A stretch of 56,157 bases of DNA from Terriglobales bacterium. Lineage in GTDB: Bacteria > Acidobacteriota > Terriglobia > Terriglobales > Acidobacteriaceae. The stretch's first letter is position 1; each line of letters begins with the position of its first letter. The notes under the pieces are model-generated. The model did no database searches, was not told where the DNA came from, and saw only the letters and a program-made list of their open reading frames with translations. Positions 1 to 8,887 of this stretch are shown here, in pieces. Position numbers and translations under genes: made by a program. Where the stretch lies: NCBI GenBank assembly GCA_035487355.1, contig DATHMF010000003.1, positions 1 through 56,157 of the forward strand. Reading direction: 5' to 3'.

Positions 1-37
1 CGAGGTATGGCAGACTAGAGTTTGATTTTCCAACCCA
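1..37. other. Left edge, no complete gene
   Basis: The first bases read in frame +1 as five codons followed by TAG at 16-18. They could be the very end of an upstream gene, but five codons cannot identify anything. No clear Shine-Dalgarno sequence precedes the ATG at 38. Confidence 0.3.
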
Positions 38-949
38 ATGGCATTCTTTCTTGGTATTGATGCAGGCGGCAGCAAGACCCGTTGCGCGTTAGGTGACGAG
101 GAGCGTGTTCTCGCCACCGCATTGACTTCGAGCTGCAAGATCCAACGCGTGGGAGAAGACGAGGCCCGGCGCGCCTTGCATAACGTTATCCAGGAGGTGT
201 GCAAGATTGCGGGTGTGCCTCACGGCGGCCTCGAGCACGTGTGCATTGGCATTTCGGGAGTTTCCGACTCGGGTGTCGTGGAGCGTGTGCGCAGCATTCT
301 TGGCGAGGTGATCTCCGCTCCGGCGGACGTCGTGGGCGACATGATCATCGCATTGGAAGCCGGCCTCGGCAGCAGCTCAGGATGTATTGTGGTTGCCGGC
401 ACAGGCTCAATTGCCGTAGGCCGTGACGAGCACGGCCACTTTGCTCGTGCAGGGGGCTGGGGGCCAACGGTCTCTGACGAAGGTTCAGGATATTGGATTG
501 GACGCGCTGCCGTCGGCGCCGTCTTGCGTGCGCACGACTCGGGCAAGAGCCCCGCACTGGCGCGCGCCATTACGCAAGTGTGGGGATTGAGTACCTATGA
601 AGATTTCGTGCGCGCCGCCAGTGCTGTGCCTCCGCCAGATTTTGCCCAGCTCTTTCCCACGGTGTTGGAAGAGGCCGGGCAGGGCGATCCTATGGCCGGC
701 GAAATTCTCAAACGAGCGGGAGTTGAGCTTGCCGAACTGGCGTTGACCGTGATTCGCGGGCTTTGGCCGGGGCAGCACCAGGTGCGAGTTGTGGTCTCAG
801 GAGGAGTTTTTGAAAATTCACAGGTCACCCGAGAGGTTTTCGCAAACACAGTGCGCAATGCTTTTCTTCAGGCCGCTGTTAGTTTGGGGAACCTGGAACC
901 GGTGATGGGAGCCTTGTCGCTGGCGCGCAAGGCGGGAAAAAGCAAATAA
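38..949 (+). CDS. BadF/BadG/BcrA/BcrD-family sugar kinase (N-acetylglucosamine kinase-like)
   Basis: Predicted cytosolic ATP-dependent kinase of the ASKHA fold, 303 residues, a normal length for NAGK-type members. The N-terminal phosphate-binding loop DAGGSKTR is at residues 8-15. Asp101, in VVGDMIIAL, sits where the catalytic aspartate is found. The second phosphate motif is GTGSIAVG (121-128), and the glycine-rich segment GWGPTVSDEGSGYWIG runs from about 140. The family contains N-acetylglucosamine and glucosamine kinases as well as benzoyl-CoA reductase activators. The absence of a cysteine Fe-S motif and the presence of the GWGP/SDEGSG segment favour a sugar kinase acting in amino-sugar or cell-wall recycling. 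Exact substrate is not determined by the sequence. A repeat-containing gap follows, so it is probably transcribed on its own or with lost upstream genes. Confidence 0.85.
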   Translation: MAFFLGIDAGGSKTRCALGDEERVLATALTSSCKIQRVGEDEARRALHNVIQEVCKIAGVPHGGLEHVCIGISGVSDSGVVERVRSILGEVISAPADVVGDMIIALEAGLGSSSGCIVVAGTGSIAVGRDEHGHFARAGGWGPTVSDEGSGYWIGRAAVGAVLRAHDSGKSPALARAITQVWGLSTYEDFVRAASAVPPPDFAQLFPTVLEEAGQGDPMAGEILKRAGVELAELALTVIRGLWPGQHQVRVVVSGGVFENSQVTREVFANTVRNAFLQAAVSLGNLEPVMGALSLARKAGKSK

Positions 950-959
950 GAATCAATCG

Positions 960-1030
960 CACCGTGGAGACGCGAGAAAAAAGCGAACCACAAAGGGCAC
1001 AAAGAAAAAACCGAAGGACACGAAGGAAAA
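960..1030. repeat. Imperfect A/G-rich intergenic repeat words
   Basis: The gap carries the reiterated words CCACAAAGGGCACAAAG and GAAGGACACGAAGGA, variants of a CACAAAGG/CACGAAGG unit. It has no coding potential. It resembles short reiterated words found between genes in acidobacterial chromosomes; this is from memory of such genomes, not from a search. Confidence 0.5.
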
Positions 1031-1138
1031 CAAAAAAGAATTTTTGAGAGAGAAATAATGACCGATCGTAATACTAGTAATCCTAGATTGAGTTAGGTAC
1101 GACGGACAGAATTGTCATAAACTTTTTGTAACTCCAGC

Positions 1139-1900
1139 ATGGCTGGTCGTTCGCCAAACTCGCAAATCCCGATCGTACAATCGGTTGACCTCGCTACATT
1201 GGTTCACGAGCAATCTCCTGACGTGCTCCGCACGGCCGCTGGCGACAAGCGCCTGACTGAAGACCTGGCCCTGACGCTGCTGCAACGGCGTGACTTGCCC
1301 GCTGCCGCCATTGAAGTCATGGCCAAAAATGGTGCGGTGATGAAGCACCGCAGAGTGATCAATGCGATTGTTGTGCATCCGCATGCGCCGCGTCACGTTT
1401 CGCTGCCCATTATCCGCCGGCTTTTTGCCTTTGAACTGATGAACATTGCTCTTACGCCCGCAGTTTTTGCCGATATCAAGAAATTTGCCGAGGATGTTCT
1501 GATCTCCCGTTTGGAGAACACCACTCCAGGCGAGCGCATGAGTTTGGCCAAGCGCAGCTCGCAAGCCATTGCGGCTGCCTTATTGCTTGATCCTGAGAAG
1601 CGGGTGATGGAAGCTGCATTGTTCAATCCACGGATGACGGAAGCTGCCATCGTGAAGGCCCTGATGAAAGACGACGCCCCGCAACACCTGATTGACACGG
1701 TTTGCCACGATCCTAAGTGGAGCCTGCGCCGCGAGATACGCGTCGCCCTGTTGCGCAACGAAAAGACACCACTGGCGCCCGCGCTGGCGTTTGCAGACAC
1801 CATGTCTTCGGTTGCGCTGCGGCAGGTGCTGAACAACTCGCGCTTGCGGGCCAATGTGAAGAGTTATTTGAATAAGATGCTGGAAGAGAGAAAGAAATAG
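1139..1900 (+). CDS. Helical-repeat (HEAT-like/DUF2336-like) hypothetical protein
   Basis: A 253-residue protein with no signal peptide, built of short amphipathic helices with a recurring pattern: a variable helix, then segments such as LALTLLQRRDLPAAAIEVMAKN, ALLLDPEKRVMEAALFNPRMTEAAIVKALM and HDPKWSLRREIRVALLRNEKTPLA. This is the look of alpha-solenoid (HEAT/leucine-rich-variant) proteins that act as protein-binding scaffolds. No catalytic motif is visible. The ATG at 1139 has no good Shine-Dalgarno sequence. The gene ends 21 bp before the next ATG, so the two may be co-transcribed. Function unknown. Confidence 0.7.
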   Translation: MAGRSPNSQIPIVQSVDLATLVHEQSPDVLRTAAGDKRLTEDLALTLLQRRDLPAAAIEVMAKNGAVMKHRRVINAIVVHPHAPRHVSLPIIRRLFAFELMNIALTPAVFADIKKFAEDVLISRLENTTPGERMSLAKRSSQAIAAALLLDPEKRVMEAALFNPRMTEAAIVKALMKDDAPQHLIDTVCHDPKWSLRREIRVALLRNEKTPLAPALAFADTMSSVALRQVLNNSRLRANVKSYLNKMLEERKK

Positions 1901-1921
1901 TTGAGATTCTCTTGAGGAAAA

Positions 1922-2782
1922 ATGAAGACCCTTTCGCTCGTGCTTAGTCTTACTTTGATGGCAGTTCTCCCCGCTCCTGAGGCTTTCTCGCAAAAGTCTG
2001 ATCGAGAAGCATTACCGAATGCTGTGTTTGCTTTTGCGAATGACGGCGGCACTGAATTATTGGCTGACCTCTCAGAGGAGCCTTCCGAGAAAATCGCAGT
2101 GATCAAAACCTTCAACAAAGCCATCTGCGCTGATAACAAAATTCTCGACATCACATTCGTTAAACATCAGCCCCGTAGTGAAAAGGACAACGGGCGCCAG
2201 GCCAGCAGGAATTTCAAAAATCTTGCCGGAGACGTGTTTCACGTTGTCCATGGAAAGTTGAACGCTGATGACAATTGTCTGCTCGTGAGCCGGAATTATT
2301 TGCAGAGTAAGCGCCTTGTTCCGGTGAAAACCGGAGGGCTGACGCCTGAGGGATTTTCAGCAAGGCCGGCAAAATGTGATGGCAAGACGAAGAGTGGTCT
2401 TCCACACCAACAGAACCGCGCTCCTGCAGGTTGCTGGCAGCTTGCACAGATAGGTGACAATGACCGCCTGCTGGCGGTTACTTACGAACCACGCAAGAAG
2501 AATTTGTTGGCTGCCCTGGTTTTGCGGATTGGAGACAAATACATGGTCCACGAAATGCCGGCCACGGCAAATTCGGTTTCTGCGTGGCGAGAGGGCGATG
2601 GGGGAGAGTTCGATCCAGCGGTGTTCGCTCCGCTCTTTGCTCTGCAAAATAAAAAAGACGGCTCGTGGGAGATCGGTATTGTGTGGAGTGGCGAGGAGGG
2701 CGGCAATCTTTCGGTTTATCGCAGCCAGGGTTCGACCCTCGAAGAAGTTGTGAAGGGATACCGCTACTGGATGGCGGAGTAG
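1922..2782 (+). CDS. Secreted hypothetical protein
   Basis: A 286-residue protein beginning with a classical Sec signal peptide: a short basic start, a hydrophobic core to about residue 16, and a probable cleavage near APEAFSQ (18-24). The mature part is mixed alpha/beta with several Trp and Gly residues and no recognisable enzyme motif. It contains cysteines in NKAICADN, DDNCLLV, AKCDGKT and AGCWQL that could form disulfides outside the cytoplasm. AGGAAAA precedes the ATG but is very close to it. It lies 21 bp after the helical-repeat gene. I do not recognise the family. Confidence 0.65.
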   Translation: MKTLSLVLSLTLMAVLPAPEAFSQKSDREALPNAVFAFANDGGTELLADLSEEPSEKIAVIKTFNKAICADNKILDITFVKHQPRSEKDNGRQASRNFKNLAGDVFHVVHGKLNADDNCLLVSRNYLQSKRLVPVKTGGLTPEGFSARPAKCDGKTKSGLPHQQNRAPAGCWQLAQIGDNDRLLAVTYEPRKKNLLAALVLRIGDKYMVHEMPATANSVSAWREGDGGEFDPAVFAPLFALQNKKDGSWEIGIVWSGEEGGNLSVYRSQGSTLEEVVKGYRYWMAE

Positions 2783-2799
2783 GAAATGTCTGAGGCTTT

Positions 2800-3384
2800 T
2801 TACAAGTACGTCAAAAGGTCTTTCTCGTCGTCTTCCGCGCGGCGCTGCACGGACTCGCGTTTCCTCCGAAAAGTCTCAAACCACTCCGCCCGCGAAATTG
2901 AGTAGATCAGATGATTGAAGCCGTGCCAGAAAACGAGCCTACCCATCGTCATGTTATTGCGTTCGGCCACTCGCCTTGAGGGCCGATTCTCGGGCCGAAT
3001 CATACAGATCACCTGCCTGGCACGCAGCTTGTAGAAGCCGTGGCGAATGCAGGCGCGGGCAGCTTCGGTGGCGTATCCGTTGTGCCAATGGTCCCGGCGT
3101 AAGTGGTAGCCGACCTCGATCTCCTTGCGGTCTTCGACATCCTGAAGCGCAAGGCCGCAGTCGCCGATAACTTCGCCCGTACTTTTAAGGATCACAGCCC
3201 ACAGGCCGTGTCCGGTTTCGGCATAGCGCGTGATCTGCTTATCAATGAAACTCTCAACTTCGTCGCGAGAGAACGGGTGGGGATAATAAATCATGGCCTC
3301 GGGATCGCCGAGAACAGGCAGTAAACCGTCGGTATCTTTCAGGGTGAGTTGACGGAGGACTAGGCGCTGGGTTTCGAGAACCAT
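2800..3384 (-). CDS. GNAT-family N-acetyltransferase (RimJ/RimL type)
   Basis: Acetyl-CoA-dependent acetyltransferase of the RimJ/RimL-like GNAT group, 194 residues from the start chosen here (ATG at 3384). The frame stays open upstream to 3564, but GNAT homology begins exactly at MVLETQRLVLRQLTLKDT. The 60 upstream residues are low in domain-like character, so I treat them as untranslated. Visible are the beta1 segment ETERL-type ETQRLVLR, the DCGLALQ strand, and the Ac-CoA loop region YHLRRDHWHNGYATEAARA with the usual GYATEA motif, then NRPSRRVAERNNMTMGR, the NxxSxRVxEKxGF-type motif. Targets of this group include ribosomal protein N-termini and small amines; the substrate here is unknown. 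Confidence 0.85.
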   Translation of the reverse strand: MVLETQRLVLRQLTLKDTDGLLPVLGDPEAMIYYPHPFSRDEVESFIDKQITRYAETGHGLWAVILKSTGEVIGDCGLALQDVEDRKEIEVGYHLRRDHWHNGYATEAARACIRHGFYKLRARQVICMIRPENRPSRRVAERNNMTMGRLVFWHGFNHLIYSISRAEWFETFRRKRESVQRRAEDDEKDLLTYL

Positions 3385-3765
3385 GCCGGACGGTGACCCC
3401 TGGTTCAAGAATAGCTCGGATTTTTCGTTAGGGTGAACAGCAGGCTCATTTAATCGCAACAATATCAAGCCGCTGCTCCCGCTACCATGCTCACGCGGCA
3501 GAAACGGCAGGCCTATTGGCCAATCACATTCCAATGCTGCAGCGATCAGGTCCAACCAATCCATAAGGAAATTGTACTCTTGGTTAGGTCTCGCTCAAGT
3601 TACTCAGTAAAACGTTGGTATTTTGCGGGACAGCAGAAAAGCTTGCTGAATGGGCGTCTTTGGACGCTTCGCTGCAATGCGCGTCGGCCTACGGTAGTGA
3701 GGAAATGTTATTTTTATGCGACTTATGGCCCGACTGAAGTCGGGCCCTGATACACGTCTTCACGC
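3385..3765. other. Intergenic region with a perfect GGCCCGACT hairpin
   Basis: No convincing gene. At 3727-3746 there is a near-closed palindrome: GGCCCGACT (3727-3735), GA, AGTCGGGCC (3738-3746). It lies 20 bp beyond the uvrC stop and can act as a transcript end for uvrC, although the following T-run on the minus strand is poor. Similar GCCCGACT..AGTCGGGC hairpins occur as dispersed repeats in related genomes (recollection, unchecked). Confidence 0.45.
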
Positions 3766-5625
3766 CTATCCCACCGCTTCTTTTTTGAAGTAACTCAAAA
3801 TCGCCTCGGCCTGCGGCTTGGTCACTACTGCTGAGAGAGCGGCTGAGTCGGCCTGTTGTACGGCGCGGATGCTGCCGAAGTGTTCGACCAGGCGCTGGCG
3901 GGTGCGGGCTCCGATGCCGGGGATTTGCAGCAGCTCAGAGTCGCGGTCGCGCATCTGGCGGCGCTTGCGATGAAAGGTAACGGCAAAGCGATGGGCTTCA
4001 TCGCGGACTGTCTGAATCAGATGCAGAACCGGCGAGTGATGGTCGAGCGCCAGAGGATCGTTTTCCTGGCCATGAATGTAGATGATTTCTTCGCGCTTGG
4101 CAATTGCCGCCAGAGGCTGGCTGGTGATTTGCAATTCGGTGAGGGCATCGGCTGCGGCATGGAGCTGTCCCAGGCCGCCGTCAATGAGGATGAGGCTGGG
4201 CATATCCTGTTTTTCTGATTGGATACGTTTGTAGCGCCGGGTGACGACTTCGCGCATGGAGGCGAAGTCATCCACGCCTTCCACGGTGCGGATGATGAAC
4301 TTGCGGTAATCGGACTTCTTCATCTTGCCATCTTCCCAAACCACCATGGAAGCGACGGTTTCCGCGCCTTGAATATGCGAAATATCGAAGCATTCAATGC
4401 GCTTGGGCAGGGCCGGCAGGTCGAGTGCATCTTGTAAAGCTTGTTGAATCTGCTTTGCTGCGGGCTTCAGCACGCGGAAGCGCTGATCGAAAGATTGTTT
4501 GGCGTTCCGGCCCACCAGATCAACCAGCGAGCGTTTATCGCCACGCTGGGGAACAATGATTTCCACTTTGCCTTCGCGGCGCTCGGAAAGGACCTCCTGC
4601 AATAAATCGCGATCGGCGAAATCTACCGGGATATAAATGTTTCGGGGCACATATTGCTGGTCAACGTAAATCTGGGGCAGAAGGCTGCTGAAGAATGCGC
4701 CGGCATCAAAGCCGGGACTCTTGCCACCTGCCGGTGGTTCGTCTTCGAAGGCAGGAGAGATTTGCGGCAGGTCTTCCCAGAAGAAATCGCGGCGGTCAAG
4801 CACCTTGCCTCCACGCATGTGGAACAAATTGACTGCGAGCATTTCATTTTCGTAGTGATAACCGAAGACGTCGGCGTCATCACCCTCGACATTGGCCATG
4901 CGCTGTTTTTCGTGCAACTGCTCCACCGTGGAGATCAGGTCGCGGTACTTGCCGGCCAGCTCATACTGTTGCTGCTCAGCGGCGAATTCCATGCGAGAGC
5001 GCAGCGATTTGGAGAGATCTCCATGCTTGCCCTCAAGAAACAGCTTCACGTCCTGCACCGCTTCCGCGTAAATCTGAGGCGTAGTCAGCTCTTTTACGCA
5101 CGGTCCAAGGCAGCGCTTGATGTAGTACTGCAGGCACGGACGCAGGTGGTAACGTGTCAGATCTATCTTGCACGAGGGAACGAGAAAATTGCGGTGGATC
5201 AGATCTACGATCCGGTAGGCCAGATTTGCAGGGAAGTAAGGACCGTAGTAGAGGCTGCCATCTTTGCGTAGACGGCGGGTCACGTAAACCCGGGGGAAAC
5301 GCTCCGCGGCGGTGAGCTTTACATATGGATAAGTCTTATCATCGCGCAGCAAAATGTTATAGCGCGGCTTCTTCTGCTTGATGAGGTTGTTTTCGAGCGC
5401 CAGTGCCTCTTTTTCATTGTCAACGACTATGTATTCAACGTCTACGGCATCGCGCAGCAGGGAATCGGTCTTGGGTTGGGCGTCGGCACCCTCGCCAAAA
5501 TACGAGCGTACGCGCGAGCGCAGGTTCTTGGCTTTGCCGACGTAGATCACCTCGCCATCGGCGTTTTTATACAGGTAAACGCCCGGAGAGGTGGGTAAAG
5601 TCCGGATTTTCTCCTGAAGATCCAT
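3766..5625 (-). CDS. uvrC: UvrC, excinuclease ABC subunit C
   Basis: Dual-incision nuclease of nucleotide excision repair, acting with UvrA and UvrB in the cytoplasm. At 619 residues it is full length. The N-terminal GIY-YIG nuclease domain (about 11-95) starts with TSPGVYLYKNADGEVIYVGKAK and incises 3' of the lesion. A UVR motif for UvrB contact lies near 200-235. The C-terminal RNase H-like nuclease domain holds FDISH, VDDFASM, IDGG and EAHRFA, which carry the DDDH catalytic residues. Tandem helix-hairpin-helix motifs (LLQIPGIGARTRQRLVEHFGS) end the protein. It stands alone on the minus strand between repeat/regulatory gaps. Confidence 0.97.
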   Translation of the reverse strand: MDLQEKIRTLPTSPGVYLYKNADGEVIYVGKAKNLRSRVRSYFGEGADAQPKTDSLLRDAVDVEYIVVDNEKEALALENNLIKQKKPRYNILLRDDKTYPYVKLTAAERFPRVYVTRRLRKDGSLYYGPYFPANLAYRIVDLIHRNFLVPSCKIDLTRYHLRPCLQYYIKRCLGPCVKELTTPQIYAEAVQDVKLFLEGKHGDLSKSLRSRMEFAAEQQQYELAGKYRDLISTVEQLHEKQRMANVEGDDADVFGYHYENEMLAVNLFHMRGGKVLDRRDFFWEDLPQISPAFEDEPPAGGKSPGFDAGAFFSSLLPQIYVDQQYVPRNIYIPVDFADRDLLQEVLSERREGKVEIIVPQRGDKRSLVDLVGRNAKQSFDQRFRVLKPAAKQIQQALQDALDLPALPKRIECFDISHIQGAETVASMVVWEDGKMKKSDYRKFIIRTVEGVDDFASMREVVTRRYKRIQSEKQDMPSLILIDGGLGQLHAAADALTELQITSQPLAAIAKREEIIYIHGQENDPLALDHHSPVLHLIQTVRDEAHRFAVTFHRKRRQMRDRDSELLQIPGIGARTRQRLVEHFGSIRAVQQADSAALSAVVTKPQAEAILSYFKKEAVG

Positions 5626-5722
5626 GGGGAAGGGCCGTCTATTTCGATGTTACAAGAGTTCGCAGGCTTCGTAAAAATTCTACGCTCAACAGCTTAGAGG
5701 GCGAATTCTTGCTTGCCTGAGA

Positions 5723-5752
5723 TTGAGTTAACCATCTTATTTTCAATAGGAT
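5723..5752 (+). promoter_or_regulatory. Possible sigma-70 promoter for the OmpA-family lipoprotein gene
   Basis: TTGAGT (5723-5728), an 18-base spacer and TAGGAT (5747-5752) lie in the AT-rich gap upstream of the lipoprotein gene. Both hexamers are imperfect, so this is a guess based on position and AT content. The resulting leader would be about 95 bases. Confidence 0.3.
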
Positions 5753-5855
5753 AATAGAAGCATATACGGTTATGGAAATGGCCCTTCTCGTGCTCATCAT
5801 ACTCTGAGATGTTGAGGACGAATTACCGTCCCCAGGTAAGGTTAAGGAGCCCAGT

Positions 5856-6605
5856 ATGAATCGCACTTTCGTCGCTACATTTGCCGCCTTGATCATGATG
5901 TTTTCGGCGGGCTGCGCCACCAAGAATTACGTCTCAAAAGAGACTACCCCTCTCATCAACAAATCCAACGAGCTTGATGAGATCACGGCCCGGAACACGC
6001 GCGACATTCGCGATGTAGATACCCGGGCACAAAAAGGGATTTCGGATGTAAACGCCAAGTCCGATGCTGCCAACCAGAAGGCCCTGAGCGCAGGCTCATT
6101 GGCCGATCAGGCCCAGCAGACGGCCACCCAGGCAGTCACCGGCGTGAATGCGCTGACCAATACAGTCGCTAATCTCGATAACTATCATCCGGTAACAGAA
6201 GCGACCGTTCACTTTGGTTTCAATAAAGCCGATTTGACCAAGAAGGCGAAGGAAGCGCTGGATGAGTTGGCCAACGAAGTTCCTAACACACCGCATTTCA
6301 TTCTGGAAGTCAGCGGGAACACGGATTCGGTTGGCGGCGCCGACTACAACTATGAACTCAGCCAGCGTCGTGCCTTTGCCGTGATCCAGTATATGGCGCA
6401 GGAGCACAATATCCCGGCGCACAAGTTCTACATTGTTGGATTAGGCAAAGATAAACCGGCTGCTCCTAACAGCTCAGCTTCAGGACGGCAGGAAAACCGG
6501 CGCGTGGATGTCCGGCTGATGACGAACACAACCGATACGCCCGCTGCAGCGCAAAACAGCACTCCTGCTCCTGAGCAAACGACAGAAGCTACGCAGCCGA
6601 AATAA
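5856..6605 (+). CDS. OmpA-family peptidoglycan-associated lipoprotein
   Basis: A 249-residue outer-membrane lipoprotein. A lipoprotein signal ends in FSAGC with the lipidated Cys20. Residues 35-105 form an Ala/Gln/Asp-rich coiled coil (like Lpp/Pal-linked stalks), and residues about 115-222 are an OmpA C-terminal domain. That domain shows VHFGFNKADLT, GNTDSVGGADYNYELSQRRAFAV and the GxGKDKPAAPN..RQENRRVDV signature; the TDxxG..N..LSxxRA pattern is the diaminopimelate/peptidoglycan-binding site. A low-complexity Thr/Ala/Pro tail follows. AAGGAG upstream supports the ATG at 5856. It probably tethers the outer membrane to the cell wall. Confidence 0.9.
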   Translation: MNRTFVATFAALIMMFSAGCATKNYVSKETTPLINKSNELDEITARNTRDIRDVDTRAQKGISDVNAKSDAANQKALSAGSLADQAQQTATQAVTGVNALTNTVANLDNYHPVTEATVHFGFNKADLTKKAKEALDELANEVPNTPHFILEVSGNTDSVGGADYNYELSQRRAFAVIQYMAQEHNIPAHKFYIVGLGKDKPAAPNSSASGRQENRRVDVRLMTNTTDTPAAAQNSTPAPEQTTEATQPK

Positions 6606-6652
6606 ATATTTTGTTGAGTGTCCTCTTTGTCCCCCTTGGAGGACCTTGTTCA

Positions 6653-6685
6653 GCCGCCTCGACGGAAACCGAGGCGGCTTTTTTG
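6653..6685 (+). terminator. Intrinsic terminator after the OmpA-family gene
   Basis: A perfect 10-bp stem AGCCGCCTCG (6653-6662) / CGAGGCGGCT (6671-6680) with an 8-base loop, running into six T residues (6680-6685). It sits 48 bp past the stop codon and is a textbook rho-independent terminator. Confidence 0.92.
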
Positions 6686-6730
6686 TTAGCAATCAGGAGT
6701 CAGCGGTCAGCACTCAGTTAAACAGATATG

Positions 6731-6880
6731 AACCGCGGAGACGCAGAGGCGCGGAGGAGCTGAGGTAATGGTAAGTGAGAAGTTCGAAGTAAGAAGTATG
6801 AGGTTCTTACTTCCAATTTTCCACTTCCTACAATGGTCCAATGAATCAATTTCCTCTGCGTCTCCGCGCCTCCGCGGTTA
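6731..6880. repeat. Inverted-repeat pair of CGCGGAG words
   Basis: A 27-base arm at 6731-6757 and its inverted counterpart at 6853-6879 agree at 23 of 27 positions. Both begin AACCGCGGAG when read outward-in, and both are built from GCGGAG/GCAGAG units. They enclose about 95 bp of unrelated AT-richer DNA with further short reiterations (GAAGTAAGAAGTATGAGG). The unit lies between convergent genes. A second, better-matched pair is at 10048-10178. Confidence 0.7.
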
Positions 6881-6905
6881 AATTTCTTTGGCTGAGTACT
6901 GACAG

Positions 6906-7895
6906 CTACTTTTCGCGTTCCACGACAAAATCCGGGGCCCAGAGCAGGGCGCGCTTGATTTCCGAATCGGGAAAACTGCAGATGGATTTGCGGGCGGCTT
7001 CGGAATATTCCTGGGCGCGGGCCATGGCGACCTCGACCGAGCCATAGCGCTGCAGCATGGCAAGAATCTGCTCGTGGCGCACAGTGATGAAAGCCCGCTC
7101 ACGCAATACGGTTTCCACGAGTTTGCGCTCTTCCGGGGTGCAGCGCTCCAGGGCATGCACTACTGCCATGGTTACTTTACCTTCGCGCAAATCGCTGGCC
7201 ACGGGCTTGCCCAGGACTTCCTCAGAGGCGGTCAGGTCCAGTACATCATCCACAATCTGGAAGGCCATGCCGAGGCTGCGTCCGTATTCGCCGACGCGGC
7301 GTTCCTCATCTTCTGTGGCGCCTGCCAGGATCGCGCCCATGCGCATGCAAACTGCGAACAGGCACGCCGTCTTGCGATAGATCAGGTCGAAGTGCTCTTC
7401 CTGGGTGATGCATTTTCCCAGCTTCTCAATCTGGAGCAGCTCGCCTTCCACCATCTGCTGGGTCAAGTCAATCAGCACATCGAGGATGCGGAAGTTGCGC
7501 TCCTGTACTGCGATCTTAAAGGCCTGCATGTAGAGCCAGTCGCCGGCGAGCACGCACTTGGAGTTCCCCCATTGCGTGTTTGCCGCTGGACGTCCGCGCC
7601 GCGTCTGGGCTTCATCAATGATGTCGTCGTGGACCAACGTGGCGGTGTGGATGATCTCCACCACCGCGCCCAGGCGAACGGCGCCGCGCCCGTTGTATCC
7701 GAAGAGCTTGGCAGCAAGCAGCAGCAGAGCCGGACGGATTCGCTTGCCTCCGCCTTCGCGCAGGTACTCGCCGATCTCGGTGATGGCGCCGACGTTCGAG
7801 ACCGTGTCGCGTCCGAACTCGCGCTCAATGGCGGAAAGGTCTTCCCGCAACAGGTCAAAAAATTCCTTCTGCGAAATGGTTGCGGGAGTGCTCAA
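6906..7895 (-). CDS. ispB: Long-chain polyprenyl diphosphate synthase (IspB-type)
   Basis: Condenses isopentenyl diphosphate onto allylic diphosphates to make the isoprenoid side chain of quinones. It is 329 residues. The first aspartate-rich motif DDIID is at 90-94, preceded by small residues (HTATLVH), which in this family allows long products. The GGGKRIRP substrate loop is at 48-55 and the second motif DDVLD at 216-220. The product is likely the menaquinone tail, in keeping with mqnP and mqnE further along, but chain length (C35-C45) cannot be read from the sequence. It is 12 bp downstream of yajQ on the same strand, so the two are probably co-transcribed. The symbol is by family; it could equally be called hepT or sdsA. 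Confidence 0.9.
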   Translation of the reverse strand: MSTPATISQKEFFDLLREDLSAIEREFGRDTVSNVGAITEIGEYLREGGGKRIRPALLLLAAKLFGYNGRGAVRLGAVVEIIHTATLVHDDIIDEAQTRRGRPAANTQWGNSKCVLAGDWLYMQAFKIAVQERNFRILDVLIDLTQQMVEGELLQIEKLGKCITQEEHFDLIYRKTACLFAVCMRMGAILAGATEDEERRVGEYGRSLGMAFQIVDDVLDLTASEEVLGKPVASDLREGKVTMAVVHALERCTPEERKLVETVLRERAFITVRHEQILAMLQRYGSVEVAMARAQEYSEAARKSICSFPDSEIKRALLWAPDFVVEREK

Positions 7896-7907
7896 ATTTT
7901 TGTCGCC

Positions 7908-8405
7908 TCAGTTTGACCTGTAATTGGTGAACTGCATATCAATGCCAAAATCAGCGCCGCGCAGCAGGGCCATGACCTCTTGCAGCGTGTCGCGGTCTTT
8001 GCCGCTCACCCGGACCGTGTCTCCCTGGATGGAGGCCTGTACTTTCTTCTTTGAGTCTTTAATGGTTTTGACGATCTCTCGCGCCTTTTCCACCGGAATG
8101 CCCTGCTGCATGGTGATCTTCTGCCGCACCGTGGCTCCCGCGGCCGGCTCCACGGCTCCATAACTCAGCGCCTTGATGGGCACGCCGCGCTTCACCAGCT
8201 TGGTTTGCAGGATGTCGTTCACAGCCTTGAGTTTGTAGTCATCCACCGAGCTGAGAATGATGGCGTCTTTGCCCTCCAGCACGATATCGGACTTGGAGTC
8301 CTTCAGGTCAAAACGCGTATGGATCTCCTTCATCGCGTTCTGGATCGCGTTCGAGACCTCTTGCAGGTCAACCTTGCTGACAATGTCAAATGAATTTTCG
8401 GCCAT
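7908..8405 (-). CDS. yajQ: YajQ-family nucleotide-binding protein
   Basis: A 165-residue cytosolic protein matching the whole YajQ/DUF520 family: start [21 protein letters not shown], central DRFDLK-like [12 protein letters not shown], and C-terminal [22 protein letters not shown] plus FTNYR. Members fold as two RNA-binding-like alpha/beta domains; some bind cyclic di-GMP and some nucleic acids or GTP. No catalytic site is known. It ends 12 bp before the polyprenyl synthase start. Confidence 0.95.
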   Translation of the reverse strand: MAENSFDIVSKVDLQEVSNAIQNAMKEIHTRFDLKDSKSDIVLEGKDAIILSSVDDYKLKAVNDILQTKLVKRGVPIKALSYGAVEPAAGATVRQKITMQQGIPVEKAREIVKTIKDSKKKVQASIQGDTVRVSGKDRDTLQEVMALLRGADFGIDMQFTNYRSN

Positions 8406-8470
8406 AGAACATTCAATTCTAAATCACAGGCAGGAAAAACAGCGAAATCTTGGGAAATACGGAGAAGTGT

Positions 8471-8887
8471 TCAAATTTTGACGTGCGGATAGGTTTTGGG
8501 CAATTGTGGGCGCGGCTTCGGATCTTCGCCTGCCATGGCGTTGACCGCGATTTTTAACCCTATAGCAATCCAGAGCAGCGATCCGACGATCCAGGTCAGA
8601 TCAATGATCCAGCCAAAATCTTGAAACGAGAGAATTGCCTTGATCGCCCCTGCAACAGCGGGTATGAGTAGAAATCCCAACAGCATAAACAAGCCAAAAA
8701 GAGCCGCAAAAATCCGGTGGCTTTTGAAGGCATGAACGTTCCTGCTGGCAAGGTTGCGGTAAAAAGCCCCCTCATTTCTCACCGTATCAGGGAAAACAAT
8801 GTTCCGCTGGCACAGGCGAAGCTCCCACACCAGGTTGTTATGCCTGGCGCGGCGAAACTCATCGGAAAGAGCTTGCTGTCTGGACAT
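8471..8887 (-). CDS. Small two-helix membrane protein, unknown function
   Basis: A 138-residue protein with a charged N-terminal cytosolic segment (1-57, rich in Arg) and two hydrophobic stretches, about 59-84 and 93-116. These are followed by a short polar tail with a PKPRPQLP proline motif. No catalytic residues or known domain are recognised. It runs in the same direction as yajQ, with a 65-bp gap, and may be the first gene of that transcript. Confidence 0.65.
   Translation of the reverse strand: MSRQQALSDEFRRARHNNLVWELRLCQRNIVFPDTVRNEGAFYRNLASRNVHAFKSHRIFAALFGLFMLLGFLLIPAVAGAIKAILSFQDFGWIIDLTWIVGSLLWIAIGLKIAVNAMAGEDPKPRPQLPKTYPHVKI

Noticed and set aside
3385..3564. 60-residue N-terminal extension of the GNAT protein
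   Set aside because: Domain homology starts precisely at the internal ATG (3384) and the extension has no domain character.
7074..7916. A 280-codon open frame antisense to the polyprenyl synthase gene
   Set aside because: Mirror frame of a clear conserved enzyme; no ribosome site or domain.
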